A DNA stretch of 64,000 bases from Flavobacterium sp. CBA20B-1 (GTDB taxonomy: Bacteria; Bacteroidota; Bacteroidia; Flavobacteriales; Flavobacteriaceae): contig NZ_CP092370.1 in assembly GCF_028473145.1 (NCBI RefSeq), forward strand, positions 2,666,001-2,730,000, in the 5' to 3' direction. Under the pieces are notes generated by a model, which was given only the letters and a program-made list of their open reading frames with translations, made no database searches and was not told the DNA's origin. Positions 7,695 to 16,711 of the stretch are shown piece after piece. Each line of letters begins with the position of its first letter. Position 1 is the stretch's first letter. A program made the position numbers and the translations under genes.

Positions 7695-8189
7695 ATGGAA
7701 AACTATTTAAAACAATTGCCAAAGTTAGCAAAAGATAAGCACACAGAAAACAAGAAGTATTTTGATAAGCTAAAGAAAAAAACACCCAAAGATTTAGATT
7801 ATAAAATGCAGCAAATTCACAATGATGTGTTTAAAAAAACCGATTGTTTGTCGTGTGCGAATTGTTGTAAAACCACCGGTCCTTTGTTTACCATGGCAGA
7901 TATTGAGCGTATTGCAAAACATTTGCGCCAAAAGCCCCAGCAATTTATAGACCAATATTTGCGGATTGATGAGGATAATGATTATGTGTTGCAAAGCGTG
8001 CCTTGTACATTTTTAGACCACGAGAATTACTGCATGATTTATGATGTGCGCCCGAAAGCCTGTAGGGAATTTCCGCATACCGACCGAAAGAAGTTTCAGC
8101 AAATCAGTCATTTAACCTTAAAGAATGTGGCAATTTGTCCCGCAGCGTTTGCTGTTGTTGAAGAAATGAAAAAGAAAATGCCTTTATAA
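7695..8189 (+). CDS. YkgJ family cysteine cluster protein
   Basis: A 164-residue protein with conserved cysteines: CLSCANCCKTTG near residues 48-56, then C-x8-C in TFLDHENYCMIY and CREFPH. This CxxCxxCC...C...C arrangement defines the YkgJ / CxxCxxCC zinc- or iron-binding family, of unknown reaction. The start at 7695 is the first ATG; a TTG six codons earlier overlaps the promoter box. Its stop lies within a terminator stem. Confidence 0.85.
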   Translation: MENYLKQLPKLAKDKHTENKKYFDKLKKKTPKDLDYKMQQIHNDVFKKTDCLSCANCCKTTGPLFTMADIERIAKHLRQKPQQFIDQYLRIDEDNDYVLQSVPCTFLDHENYCMIYDVRPKACREFPHTDRKKFQQISHLTLKNVAICPAAFAVVEEMKKKMPL

Positions 8190-8206
8190 AGCAAAGGCAT
8201 TTTTTT
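8177..8206 (+). terminator. terminator overlapping the stop codon of the YkgJ-type gene
   Basis: 9-bp stem 8177-8185 with 8193-8201 followed by T7. The left arm is the last codons of the gene. The tail overlaps the 3' end of the convergent small gene. Confidence 0.75.
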
Positions 8207-8420
8207 ATATAAAACTGTGTTCGTTGTCTAAATAATTTTTTAGAAAAGCTTGAGCGTCTTCTTCCGAGCTAAAAGTGTCGATTACATATTCTACTAATTT
8301 TAAAATAAATTCTTTAAAACGTTCAAATAAATCAATAACATTCCCCAGAATACGCAAAAACCATTCATAAATAGATTGAAAACGATCAATAATCGCAATT
8401 ACAGCGTTGGTTGTGTCCAT
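8205..8420 (-). CDS. small hypothetical protein, 71 aa
   Basis: The start at 8420 gives MDTTNAVIAIIDRFQSIYEW, preceded by an A/T-rich leader. The protein is a run of amphipathic helix (LGNVIDLFERFKEFILKLVEYVI) with an acidic end (SSEEDAQAFLKNYLDNEH). It has no signal peptide and no known family that I recognise. It sits alone between a convergent gene and namZ. Coding is supported by amino-acid composition and by a neat fit between terminator and leader, but not proved. Confidence 0.5.
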   Translation of the reverse strand: MDTTNAVIAIIDRFQSIYEWFLRILGNVIDLFERFKEFILKLVEYVIDTFSSEEDAQAFLKNYLDNEHSFI

Positions 8421-8500
8421 AACAATTAAATTTTTTTTACTTGAAATCAAATATAGTAAAAGTTTAGCTATTTTTAAACAAGCATATTGATAAATTGAAG

Positions 8501-9739
8501 TTAAAAATTGAAGTAAATCGAATACTTTTTACTTGTTTTTTTAAAATCTTCAATACCGTCTTTCCATGTCTCTCTGATTTCTTTTTCGGTTAAACCTTTT
8601 TCGATTTGTTTTTGAAGTTTATCTGTTCCCGCAAGCTTTATAAAAAAGTTATTAAAGAATTTTTCTTTGTTCGTGGTGTTTTTATAAGCTTTTAAAAGCC
8701 ATTCTAAAGATAAACCATCAATGGCTGCATGAGCTGATAAATCTTCTCCAAAACATTTTACACCGTTATGCACCGGATTTTTTGCACCTTCGTTTGGTTC
8801 GGGTATAAAACTAAAATTCATATTCTTTAAAAAGGGCGATCCGTAAATTTGAAACTGTTTTTCGGTGCCACGCCCCACACTTACATTCGTTCCTTCAAAA
8901 AAGCATAAACTAGTGTATAGATTAATAGCTGTATCATTAGGTAAATTTGGCGATGGTTTTACAGGCAATGAATAGTGCATTCCTTTGTTGTAATTTTTGC
9001 AAGGAATAACAGTTAATTTTGCCTGAACGCCATTCTTCAACCATTTTTCGCCATTAATCATTTTGGCATATTCGCCAATAGTCATTCCGTGCAACACAGG
9101 AATTGGGTGCATGCCTACAAAACTTTTATTTTTCATTTCTAAAACAGGTCCGTCAACCGTTGCACCTTTCGGATTTGGTCGATCCAAAACAATCAACGGA
9201 ATATTATTTTCGGCACAAGCTTCCATTAAATAGTGTAACGACGAAATATAGGTATAAAATCGCGCGCCTACATCCTGCAAATCAAAAATCATTACATCAA
9301 TTCCCGCAAGTTGTTCTTTTGTCGGCTTTTTGTTGGAGCCGTACAAAGAAATAATTGGCAAACCGGTTTTGGTATCTTTTCCGTCTTTAATCAGTTCACC
9401 GGCATCGGCAGTTCCACGAAAACCATGTTCGGGAGCATAGATTTTTTTTAGGTTGATTTTATTTTCGATTAAAAAATCTACTAAATATACTGTTACTTTT
9501 CTAACTGATTTTATACATCCGTTTGAATTACCATACGCATTATAAGGTTCATTTACTTCAACAATTCCCGTTTGGTTCGTTAAAATTCCTACTGTTTTAT
9601 CTTTTAATAACGGAAAATATTGATGAAATTGTTCGGCGCCTGTTTGTATAGATTGCGCATTACCAACAAAACTTAAATTGGCAAAAACTATTACAAAGAA
9701 AAATAAAAATGTATTTTTGGAGTGAATTATATATTTCAT
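8501..9739 (-). CDS. DUF1343 / NamZ-like exo-beta-N-acetylmuramidase, exported
   Basis: A 412-residue protein with a long signal peptide (TFLFFFVIVFANLSFVGNAQ). The DUF1343 domain fills the rest: LKDKTVGILTNQTGIV, IYAPEHGFRG, MIFDLQDVGARFYTYISSL and VLDRPNP. The family includes NamZ, which releases N-acetylmuramic acid from muropeptides, consistent with periplasmic cell-wall recycling. Its start codon is four bases from that of the divergent permease gene. Confidence 0.9.
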   Translation of the reverse strand: MKYIIHSKNTFLFFFVIVFANLSFVGNAQSIQTGAEQFHQYFPLLKDKTVGILTNQTGIVEVNEPYNAYGNSNGCIKSVRKVTVYLVDFLIENKINLKKIYAPEHGFRGTADAGELIKDGKDTKTGLPIISLYGSNKKPTKEQLAGIDVMIFDLQDVGARFYTYISSLHYLMEACAENNIPLIVLDRPNPKGATVDGPVLEMKNKSFVGMHPIPVLHGMTIGEYAKMINGEKWLKNGVQAKLTVIPCKNYNKGMHYSLPVKPSPNLPNDTAINLYTSLCFFEGTNVSVGRGTEKQFQIYGSPFLKNMNFSFIPEPNEGAKNPVHNGVKCFGEDLSAHAAIDGLSLEWLLKAYKNTTNKEKFFNNFFIKLAGTDKLQKQIEKGLTEKEIRETWKDGIEDFKKTSKKYSIYFNF

Positions 9740-9743
9740 AGTT

Positions 9744-10982
9744 TTGAATGTATCTTATTTTATAGCTAAACGTTTAGCAACTTCTAAAAAGTATAAAAAT
9801 AGTGTTTCTGCGCCAATAATAAAAATTGCAATTGCCGCAGTTGCCATTAGTGTGATTATGATGCTGGTTTCGGTGGCAACAGGATTGGGTTTGCAGGAAA
9901 AAATACGCAATAAAATTACATCGTTTAATGGGCATATTGTGGTATCGAATTTTGATAATAACCAGTCCGAAATCACTTTAGAACCGCTTTCTACCCAACA
10001 AAATTTCTATCCAAACTTTACAGAAGTACCCGAAGTGACAGCGGTGCATCCGTTTGCTACCAAAGCAGGAGTAGTTCGAACCGAAAAATCGTTTGAAGGA
10101 ATTGTTTTTAAAGGAGTTGATAAAGATTATCAATGGAACTATTTAGCAGATTATCTCTCAGAAGGAAAGTTGCCAGAATATAAAGCAGAAGGAATGACCA
10201 ACGAAGTGCTTATCTCGGGTTATTTAGCCAATCGACTAGAGTTGAAAGTAGGCGACAAGTTAGAAACCTATTTTTTAAGAAATCAAGAAGCAGAAATGCC
10301 CAATGTGCGTTCGTTTACTATTGTAGGAATTTATGACTCAGGCTTTCCTCAGTTCGATGAAACCTTTGTTATTGGCGATTTAAAACACGTGCAACGCTTA
10401 AATAAATGGCAACAAGACGAGGTGGGTGGTTTTGAACTTTTCATAAACGATTTTACCCAGATTGATGCCGTTGCCGATAAAGTGTATAGTCATATTCCAT
10501 CAACCTTAAACAGTGAGCCAATAAGCACTAAATATTTTCATATTTTTGATTGGCTAAAACTATTCGATTTTAATATCTATATTATTGTAGGGCTGATGAT
10601 TTTGGTAGCAGTTATAAATATGGTAGTTGCTTTATTGGTTTTAATTTTAGAACGCACGCAAATGATTGGTATATTAAAAGCTTTAGGAGCAACCAATTGG
10701 AGTATTCGAAAGATATTTGTGTACAATGCCACTTATATAGTATTGATAGGCTTAGTAATAGGAAACATTATAGGCTTAGGATTGTTGCTGATTCAGAAAT
10801 ATTTTGGTGTGATTACATTAGACCCCACGCAATATTACGTAAAAGAAGCCCCGGTGCAAATTTCACTGTTTTATATCCTTTTAATAAATGTGATTTTAGT
10901 AGTAATTAGTTATATAATCATGTTGTTGCCTTCGGTGCTCATCACAAAAATTTCTCCCGTAAAATCGATTAAGTTTCAGTAG
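9744..10982 (+). CDS. ABC transporter permease, LolE/FtsX family
   Basis: A 412-residue inner-membrane protein. An N-terminal helix (IKIAIAAVAISVIMMLVSVATG) is followed by a large periplasmic MacB-PCD-type domain. Three C-terminal helices from about 275 onward include ILERTQMIGILKALGA, the conserved cytoplasmic loop of FtsX-type permeases. It is likely part of a lipoprotein-release (LolCDE-like) transporter; the ATPase gene is not in the window. The start is a TTG, as no in-frame ATG lies near and MNVSYFIAKRL is the expected N-terminus. Confidence 0.87.
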   Translation: MNVSYFIAKRLATSKKYKNSVSAPIIKIAIAAVAISVIMMLVSVATGLGLQEKIRNKITSFNGHIVVSNFDNNQSEITLEPLSTQQNFYPNFTEVPEVTAVHPFATKAGVVRTEKSFEGIVFKGVDKDYQWNYLADYLSEGKLPEYKAEGMTNEVLISGYLANRLELKVGDKLETYFLRNQEAEMPNVRSFTIVGIYDSGFPQFDETFVIGDLKHVQRLNKWQQDEVGGFELFINDFTQIDAVADKVYSHIPSTLNSEPISTKYFHIFDWLKLFDFNIYIIVGLMILVAVINMVVALLVLILERTQMIGILKALGATNWSIRKIFVYNATYIVLIGLVIGNIIGLGLLLIQKYFGVITLDPTQYYVKEAPVQISLFYILLINVILVVISYIIMLLPSVLITKISPVKSIKFQ

Positions 10983-11151
10983 GGTGAAAATTGATTTTTG
11001 TTAGATGATTTATGAATGTTTAACGCCACGTAAATATTTCATATAAGTGTTTTTATGGGTAATATACGAATTGCTAAAATATTAAATATGTTAATTTTAG
11101 TTTGATTAAGATTTTTTTATGATTTTTTATAAAAAATAAAATGTTTCGATG

Positions 11152-11159
11152 TATCTTGC
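11152..11159 (+). promoter_or_regulatory. putative promoter box upstream of the T9SS repeat protein
   Basis: TATCTTGC inside the 12-mer GATGTATCTTGC (11148-11159). The identical 12-mer precedes icmF at 16679-16690, suggesting a shared -7-type element. Confidence 0.4.
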
Positions 11160-11220
11160 ATAAAATATAGATTAAAAATATTTGTATGCGTTTCACTTTT
11201 AGAAATAAGAAATTTTAAAT

Positions 11221-14200
11221 ATGAAGAAGAAATTATATTTAAGAACAAACAGTTTTTGGGTAGGTTTTCTACTGTTATTTTCAGTTTTAGGTTTTAGCCA
11301 ACCAATTACTGTTAATACTACTACCTATACGCCAGAGCAATTGGTTAAAGATGTTTTAATTAAAACACCTTGTGCCCAAATAACGAATGTCAGCTGGTCA
11401 ACAGGAAGCAGTTTTGCAACCGGTGACCAATCAAATGGTATTGGTTATTTTCAAAATACCAATCCTGCTTTTGATATGGCTGATGGTATTATTTTAAGTA
11501 CAGGTAAAGCGATCGACGGTCCAGGGCCAAGAGGATTAAACGGAGGCTCAAGCAGCGGTACAAGTAATGCGTGGCCTGATGATTTGCAACTTACCACCTA
11601 CATGAATAATATATTAGGTAATACGGATGCGTATCATAATGCCACTATATTAGAGTTTGATTTTGTTCCTTTTACAAGTGAAATGCAATTTAATTTTATT
11701 TTTGCTTCTGAAGAATATGGGACTTTTCAATGTAACTTTTCTGATGCATTTGCATTTTTTTTAACCAATACAGTAGCGGGTACTACAACCAATTTGGCAT
11801 TAGTACCAAATACCACAGATCCTATTTCTGTTGTAACAATTAGAGATGCAGCACATAATGCAAACTGTCCTTCTGTTAATGAACAGTTTTTTGATAGTTA
11901 TAATGACGGAAGTACTACAAGTGCTATAAATTTTAGAGGACAAACCGTTAAGATGACAGCAGAATCGCCAGTTGTACCTTTTACTAAATATCGTATTAAA
12001 ATGGTTATTCAAGACAGAGGAGATTCTGCTCTTGATTCTGCGGTTTTTATCGAAGGAGGAAGTTTCAATATTGGTAATTTAAATTTAGGTAACCCTGTTT
12101 TAATTGAAAATGGCGAAGGTTTATGTGTGGGCGATAGCTACACTTTAAACGCTGGTTTAGACCCTAATTTATTTACTTTTGAGTGGTTTAAAGATGGTGT
12201 GCAAATTCCAGGTCAAACAGGTTCTACTTTAACGGTAACAGAAACGGGAGATTACCATGTGGTTGCATTTGTTCCAAATGTATTATGTGATTTTGTATCC
12301 GATCCCGTTCGAATAGAATTTTTTGATTATGTAACGATATCTGCACCACAGAATATATCATTGTGTCCGAGTTCAGGTTCTTCGACCCGATTTAATTTAG
12401 ACGATGCCTTGACAGGTGTAACGAGCAATCCAGATATATTATTCAGTTATTATTTAACGCAACAAGATGCGGAGAATGATACCAATGCAATTTCTAATTT
12501 TTATAATTTACCGAATAGTACTACCGGTTCATTAACGATTTGGGTTCGTGCATACGAGTTGAATAATCCATGTCCTTATGTAACCTCATTTACAATCAGT
12601 TTACTAAATTGTAGTTTAACGTTAAATCCTTTACCGGACTTATCGATATGTGAGGGAGCGAGCGTACAAACGTTTGATTTAACTGTTCAAACCCCTGTTG
12701 TTTACAACAATGCAGCAGGTTATATAGTAACTTACCACTTAAGCAAACCCGATGCAGATACAGGCATCAATGCGATACCATCGGGAAGTTTAGCAACTTA
12801 TAACGGAACAAACGGTGAACGTATATGGGTTCGCGTTACCGATAGTAACAACTCATTGTCATTTGGAGTAACTTCTTTCTATTTATATAGAAACTTATTG
12901 CCGCTAATCCAAACCACGGTTTTACCAATCACAGCATGTGAAAACGGAAATACAGGTTTAGCAAATTTCGATTTGAATTTAGCTTATAGCACCGTACCTG
13001 TTAGTCCACTAGGTGTGTCTTTAGAGTTTTACAGCACGCAGCAAGATGCATTATTAGGCAACACCGCGTTAATGCTGCCTGTAAATTACACCGGAGCAGC
13101 GGGAACCATTTATGTGCGTGTACGCAATTTGGATGGCGACTGTTTCACGGTAGTTCCTTTGCAGTTACAAATCATCAACACTCCAGTAGCTAACAGCATT
13201 GCACCATTGACATATTGTGATTTAAACAATGATGGATTTGGAGAATTTAACTTAGATGTAACCCGCGTATTAATCGCAGGAAACCCAATGCCGGCTAATT
13301 CGGTAGTTACTTTCCACGAAACCCAAGGAGATGCAGATGCCAATGCAAATGCCATCTTCAATACCGGCGCTTACATTAATAAAGTAAAAGACCAACAAAC
13401 GATTTATGTACGCGTAGGGTTTACCAACTCTAGCTGTTATAACACGGTTCCTTTGGTGTTAATCGTAAACAAAACTCCTGCCATTACCCCAATTAGAGGT
13501 CTTCAGGTTTGTGACATTAATAATGATGGAGTAGAAACAGTAAACCTACGCAGCAAAGAATCAGAAATGTTAACCGGTTTAAACGCTGCCAACTATACAG
13601 TAAGCTACCATATAAGTTCAGCCGCAGCAATGGCAAATACGGGAGCAATAGGCAACCCAACCAATTTTTCAACCAGTGTATCAACAGTAGTTTATGTACG
13701 TGTAACCGATAACACCACAGGTTGTTTCGTAGTAAGTCGCATAAATATTGAATTGGTAGCTATGCCGGTTGTAGCCAACCCGTTACCAACCGTTACAAAA
13801 TGTGATACCAATGGGGATGGTTTTGAAGTGTTTGATTTAGCAAGTTTAAAAGCAGGAATCATCGGCACGCAACAAGGCTTAGATGTAAGTTTCCATTATA
13901 ACAACAGCGATGCGCAAACCGGATTAAATCCATTGGCAAACCAATACCAAAACGTATCTGCCAACGTACAAACCATCTATGTTCGCGTATTTAACGCAAG
14001 TACGGGATGTTTTGTAGTAAGCACTATGAATTTAGAAGTAAAAGCCAACCCTGTTATTACCGTACCAAGTACACCTTATGTAATATGTAGCGATTCAGGT
14101 TTTGGTACCATTAATATTTACTTATACGGAAAAGCATTGATAGATGCTACGGGTCAAAACTACGGATTCCAGTTTTTCGAAACCGAGTCTGATGCCATGA

Positions 14201-16581
14201 ACAATATAAATAATATATCGAACCCGGTAGCCTATAACAATTTAACGCCAGGAAATTCAACAATTTGGATCCGCGTAAACGATCCTGTATCCGGTTGTTT
14301 CTCTGTATATCCAATCGCATTCCAATTGGTAGTGCCGCCAAAATTACCTGCGAGTTTACCAAAATTGGTAGAATGTGACGTGTTAGGAAGCACTCAAGAT
14401 CAATTAACCATATTTGATTTAACCGAGCAAAATGCGGCATTATTAGCAGCACAAACAGCTCAAGGGACTTACCAAATCCGTTACTTTACTACCCAAGCAT
14501 TGGCTAATAGCAATACAAACTGGATTGTAAACCCTACACAGTTTCAAAATACAGTAAACCCACAAACAATCTGGGTTCGTATAGAAGATACATCAAAACC
14601 AGGTGGTTGTGCACGTGTGATGAGCTTCCAAATAGAGGTAGCAGCACCATTTGTGTTACAACAGCCATTACCAATCGTATTATGTGATACCGATCAAATA
14701 AACGATGGATTGCGCGAGTTTGATTTAACCATCCGTGAATATGAATTGTTTGGCGGTCAGCCACCATTTGGAACGGTAATCAATTATTACCTAACCCAGC
14801 AAGCAGCAGAGAACGATTTCAATAAAATCGCAAATCCAAGCCAGTTCTATAATACGGTAAACCCACAAACCATTTATATCGGTGTGGAAAACCAATACGG
14901 TTGTAGAAGTGTAACTACCTTAACATTACGCGTGTTACCAGTTCCAGAGCCGAACTATACACCAACACCATTGGAATTGTGTGAAGATACATTTAACTCA
15001 GGTATGGCAACCTTTGATTTAAGAGATGCAGAAGCAAGTATCGGTAATTTTGGTAATTATACCTATACGTATTATGCTTCAGAGATAGGAGCTCATACAC
15101 AAGATCCTTTAAGCTTAATAGGTACACCAAGTAATTTCTTTACTGGTACATCACAAGTTTATGTACGTGTAGAAAACAGTTTCACAGATACAAACCAACG
15201 TTGTTATGTGGTTGTTGTTTTAGATTTGGTGGTACACCCATGGCCAACAGTAGGACCAATGACAACTTTGGCAGCATGTATGGATAACCCAACTCGTAGC
15301 ACAAAGTTCAACCTACGCGATAAAGATGCGCAAGCCTTGGGTACGCAAGATCCAGCAAAGCATATCGTAAGATATTTTGCTACCGAGGAAAATGCAGAAG
15401 ACAATGTAAACCCATTGCCATATACCTATGAAAACACCACCTTAGATCGTCAACAAATCTGGGTTCGTGTAGAAAACAGTGAAACGGGATGTTTTAATAT
15501 ATCTACCTTCTTTATCCAAATCGAGCAAGCAGTATATGCCTTTGCAGCGACTGATACAGAATTCTGTGAAACGGACTTTGAAAACGATGGTGTGTCGATA
15601 GTAGATTTAAGCGGATTAGACGCAGAGATTATTGGCAACCAACCAGCAGCAGCAGATGTATTTGTACAGTATGAGCGTTGGGATGGCACCATTGTAAACA
15701 AAAACAGCGTACAAGTTTTCGACGGCGAAGTAATAAGAGCAGTAGTAAAATACACTGATACGAATTTGGTATGTAGTGCAAGTGTAACCTTTACAGTTCG
15801 ATTAAAAGACGCACCGGAAGTTTTACCATTAGAAAACGGAGTAGTATGTTACGAATACCGCGACCAATTTGCTCTGATTAGTGGACATTACCTAGAAACA
15901 GGAATCCAAGAAAATACGGGTTATACCATTGTTTGGACACGTGATGGGCAACCTTTAACACCTGCAGTAGCAGATGTGTTAAACGACGGCGGGCGATTAT
16001 ATGTGAAACGCGGTGGTACTTACCAAGTAGTAGTAACTGGTCCAAACGGCTGTAGTACAACACGTACGGCAGTAGTAAGTGAAGCGCCAAGCGTAACAAT
16101 CGACGAAGTGAAACTAACAGATAGCTTTGGCGATACCAACGCAATCGAAGTAATGGCTTATGCAGGTCCGGGCGTACAATTAGAGTACAAATTAGACAAC
16201 GGTCCATGGCAAGATTCAAATATCTTTTTAGATGTAACGCCAGGAGAGCACTCAGTTTATGTACGTATTCAAGGACAACCATGTGAGGCAAGTAAAGTAA
16301 TCAATGTGATGGATTATCCAAAATACTTTACACCAAACAACGACGGATACAACGACACTTGGAACATTTGGTCATTAAAGAATCAGCCAAATGCAAAAAT
16401 ATACATCTTTGACCGTTTTGGAAAATTGCTTAAACAATTAAGTGGAGCAAGCGAAGGCTGGGACGGAACCTTTAACGGAAAACCAATGCCATCAACCGAC
16501 TACTGGTTTAAAGCAGAGTATGTAGATCCAAAAACAGGATTAACAAAAGAAGTTACAGGTCACTTCTCGTTGAAACGATAA
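11221..16581 (+). CDS. large T9SS type B cargo protein with choice-of-anchor L domain and about 12 repeats
   Basis: A 1786-residue secreted protein. Signal peptide at about 1-27 (WVGFLLLFSVLGFSQ). Choice-of-anchor L domain at about 35-280 (NGIGYFQNTNPAFDMADGII, IFASEEYGTFQC). An Ig-like/PKD-like stretch follows. From about residue 378 to 1530 there are roughly a dozen related units of 90-100 residues, each opening with C-D-x-N-x-DG...F(D/N)L and ending near IYVRV. The C-terminus (about 1697-1786) has YFTPNNDGYNDTWNIW and FDRFGK, the type B sorting domain of the type IX secretion system. The protein is probably exported and displayed on the cell surface as an adhesin or filament-like protein. 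Confidence 0.9.
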   Translation: MKKKLYLRTNSFWVGFLLLFSVLGFSQPITVNTTTYTPEQLVKDVLIKTPCAQITNVSWSTGSSFATGDQSNGIGYFQNTNPAFDMADGIILSTGKAIDGPGPRGLNGGSSSGTSNAWPDDLQLTTYMNNILGNTDAYHNATILEFDFVPFTSEMQFNFIFASEEYGTFQCNFSDAFAFFLTNTVAGTTTNLALVPNTTDPISVVTIRDAAHNANCPSVNEQFFDSYNDGSTTSAINFRGQTVKMTAESPVVPFTKYRIKMVIQDRGDSALDSAVFIEGGSFNIGNLNLGNPVLIENGEGLCVGDSYTLNAGLDPNLFTFEWFKDGVQIPGQTGSTLTVTETGDYHVVAFVPNVLCDFVSDPVRIEFFDYVTISAPQNISLCPSSGSSTRFNLDDALTGVTSNPDILFSYYLTQQDAENDTNAISNFYNLPNSTTGSLTIWVRAYELNNPCPYVTSFTISLLNCSLTLNPLPDLSICEGASVQTFDLTVQTPVVYNNAAGYIVTYHLSKPDADTGINAIPSGSLATYNGTNGERIWVRVTDSNNSLSFGVTSFYLYRNLLPLIQTTVLPITACENGNTGLANFDLNLAYSTVPVSPLGVSLEFYSTQQDALLGNTALMLPVNYTGAAGTIYVRVRNLDGDCFTVVPLQLQIINTPVANSIAPLTYCDLNNDGFGEFNLDVTRVLIAGNPMPANSVVTFHETQGDADANANAIFNTGAYINKVKDQQTIYVRVGFTNSSCYNTVPLVLIVNKTPAITPIRGLQVCDINNDGVETVNLRSKESEMLTGLNAANYTVSYHISSAAAMANTGAIGNPTNFSTSVSTVVYVRVTDNTTGCFVVSRINIELVAMPVVANPLPTVTKCDTNGDGFEVFDLASLKAGIIGTQQGLDVSFHYNNSDAQTGLNPLANQYQNVSANVQTIYVRVFNASTGCFVVSTMNLEVKANPVITVPSTPYVICSDSGFGTINIYLYGKALIDATGQNYGFQFFETESDAMNNINNISNPVAYNNLTPGNSTIWIRVNDPVSGCFSVYPIAFQLVVPPKLPASLPKLVECDVLGSTQDQLTIFDLTEQNAALLAAQTAQGTYQIRYFTTQALANSNTNWIVNPTQFQNTVNPQTIWVRIEDTSKPGGCARVMSFQIEVAAPFVLQQPLPIVLCDTDQINDGLREFDLTIREYELFGGQPPFGTVINYYLTQQAAENDFNKIANPSQFYNTVNPQTIYIGVENQYGCRSVTTLTLRVLPVPEPNYTPTPLELCEDTFNSGMATFDLRDAEASIGNFGNYTYTYYASEIGAHTQDPLSLIGTPSNFFTGTSQVYVRVENSFTDTNQRCYVVVVLDLVVHPWPTVGPMTTLAACMDNPTRSTKFNLRDKDAQALGTQDPAKHIVRYFATEENAEDNVNPLPYTYENTTLDRQQIWVRVENSETGCFNISTFFIQIEQAVYAFAATDTEFCETDFENDGVSIVDLSGLDAEIIGNQPAAADVFVQYERWDGTIVNKNSVQVFDGEVIRAVVKYTDTNLVCSASVTFTVRLKDAPEVLPLENGVVCYEYRDQFALISGHYLETGIQENTGYTIVWTRDGQPLTPAVADVLNDGGRLYVKRGGTYQVVVTGPNGCSTTRTAVVSEAPSVTIDEVKLTDSFGDTNAIEVMAYAGPGVQLEYKLDNGPWQDSNIFLDVTPGEHSVYVRIQGQPCEASKVINVMDYPKYFTPNNDGYNDTWNIWSLKNQPNAKIYIFDRFGKLLKQLSGASEGWDGTFNGKPMPSTDYWFKAEYVDPKTGLTKEVTGHFSLKR

Positions 16582-16600
16582 CCACTTGTAAATATCAACA

Positions 16601-16630
16601 AAAAAGAGGATGCGAAAGCTTCCTCTTTTT
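16601..16630 (+). terminator. rho-independent terminator of the T9SS repeat protein gene
   Basis: 10-bp stem 16601-16610 with 16621-16630 and a continuing T run. Confidence 0.8.
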
Positions 16631-16682
16631 TTTATAAACGAATAATTTTCGCATATCTTTTTTATATAATCTGTAAAAGATG

Positions 16683-16690
16683 TATCTTGC
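16683..16690 (+). promoter_or_regulatory. putative promoter box of icmF
   Basis: TATCTTGC, 21 bases before the ATG, in the same 12-base context as the box at 11152. Confidence 0.4.
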
Positions 16691-16711
16691 GAAGTCGAAA
16701 TTAAATCAATA

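Noticed and set aside
9744..9759. ATG at 9749 as an alternative permease start
   Set aside because: It is out of frame with the permease; the in-frame TTG at 9744 gives the expected N-terminus.
14147..14452. Antisense frames of 60-137 codons inside the T9SS repeat protein, icmF and dnaK
   Set aside because: They arise from codon bias opposite long genes, lack leaders and have no recognisable domains.
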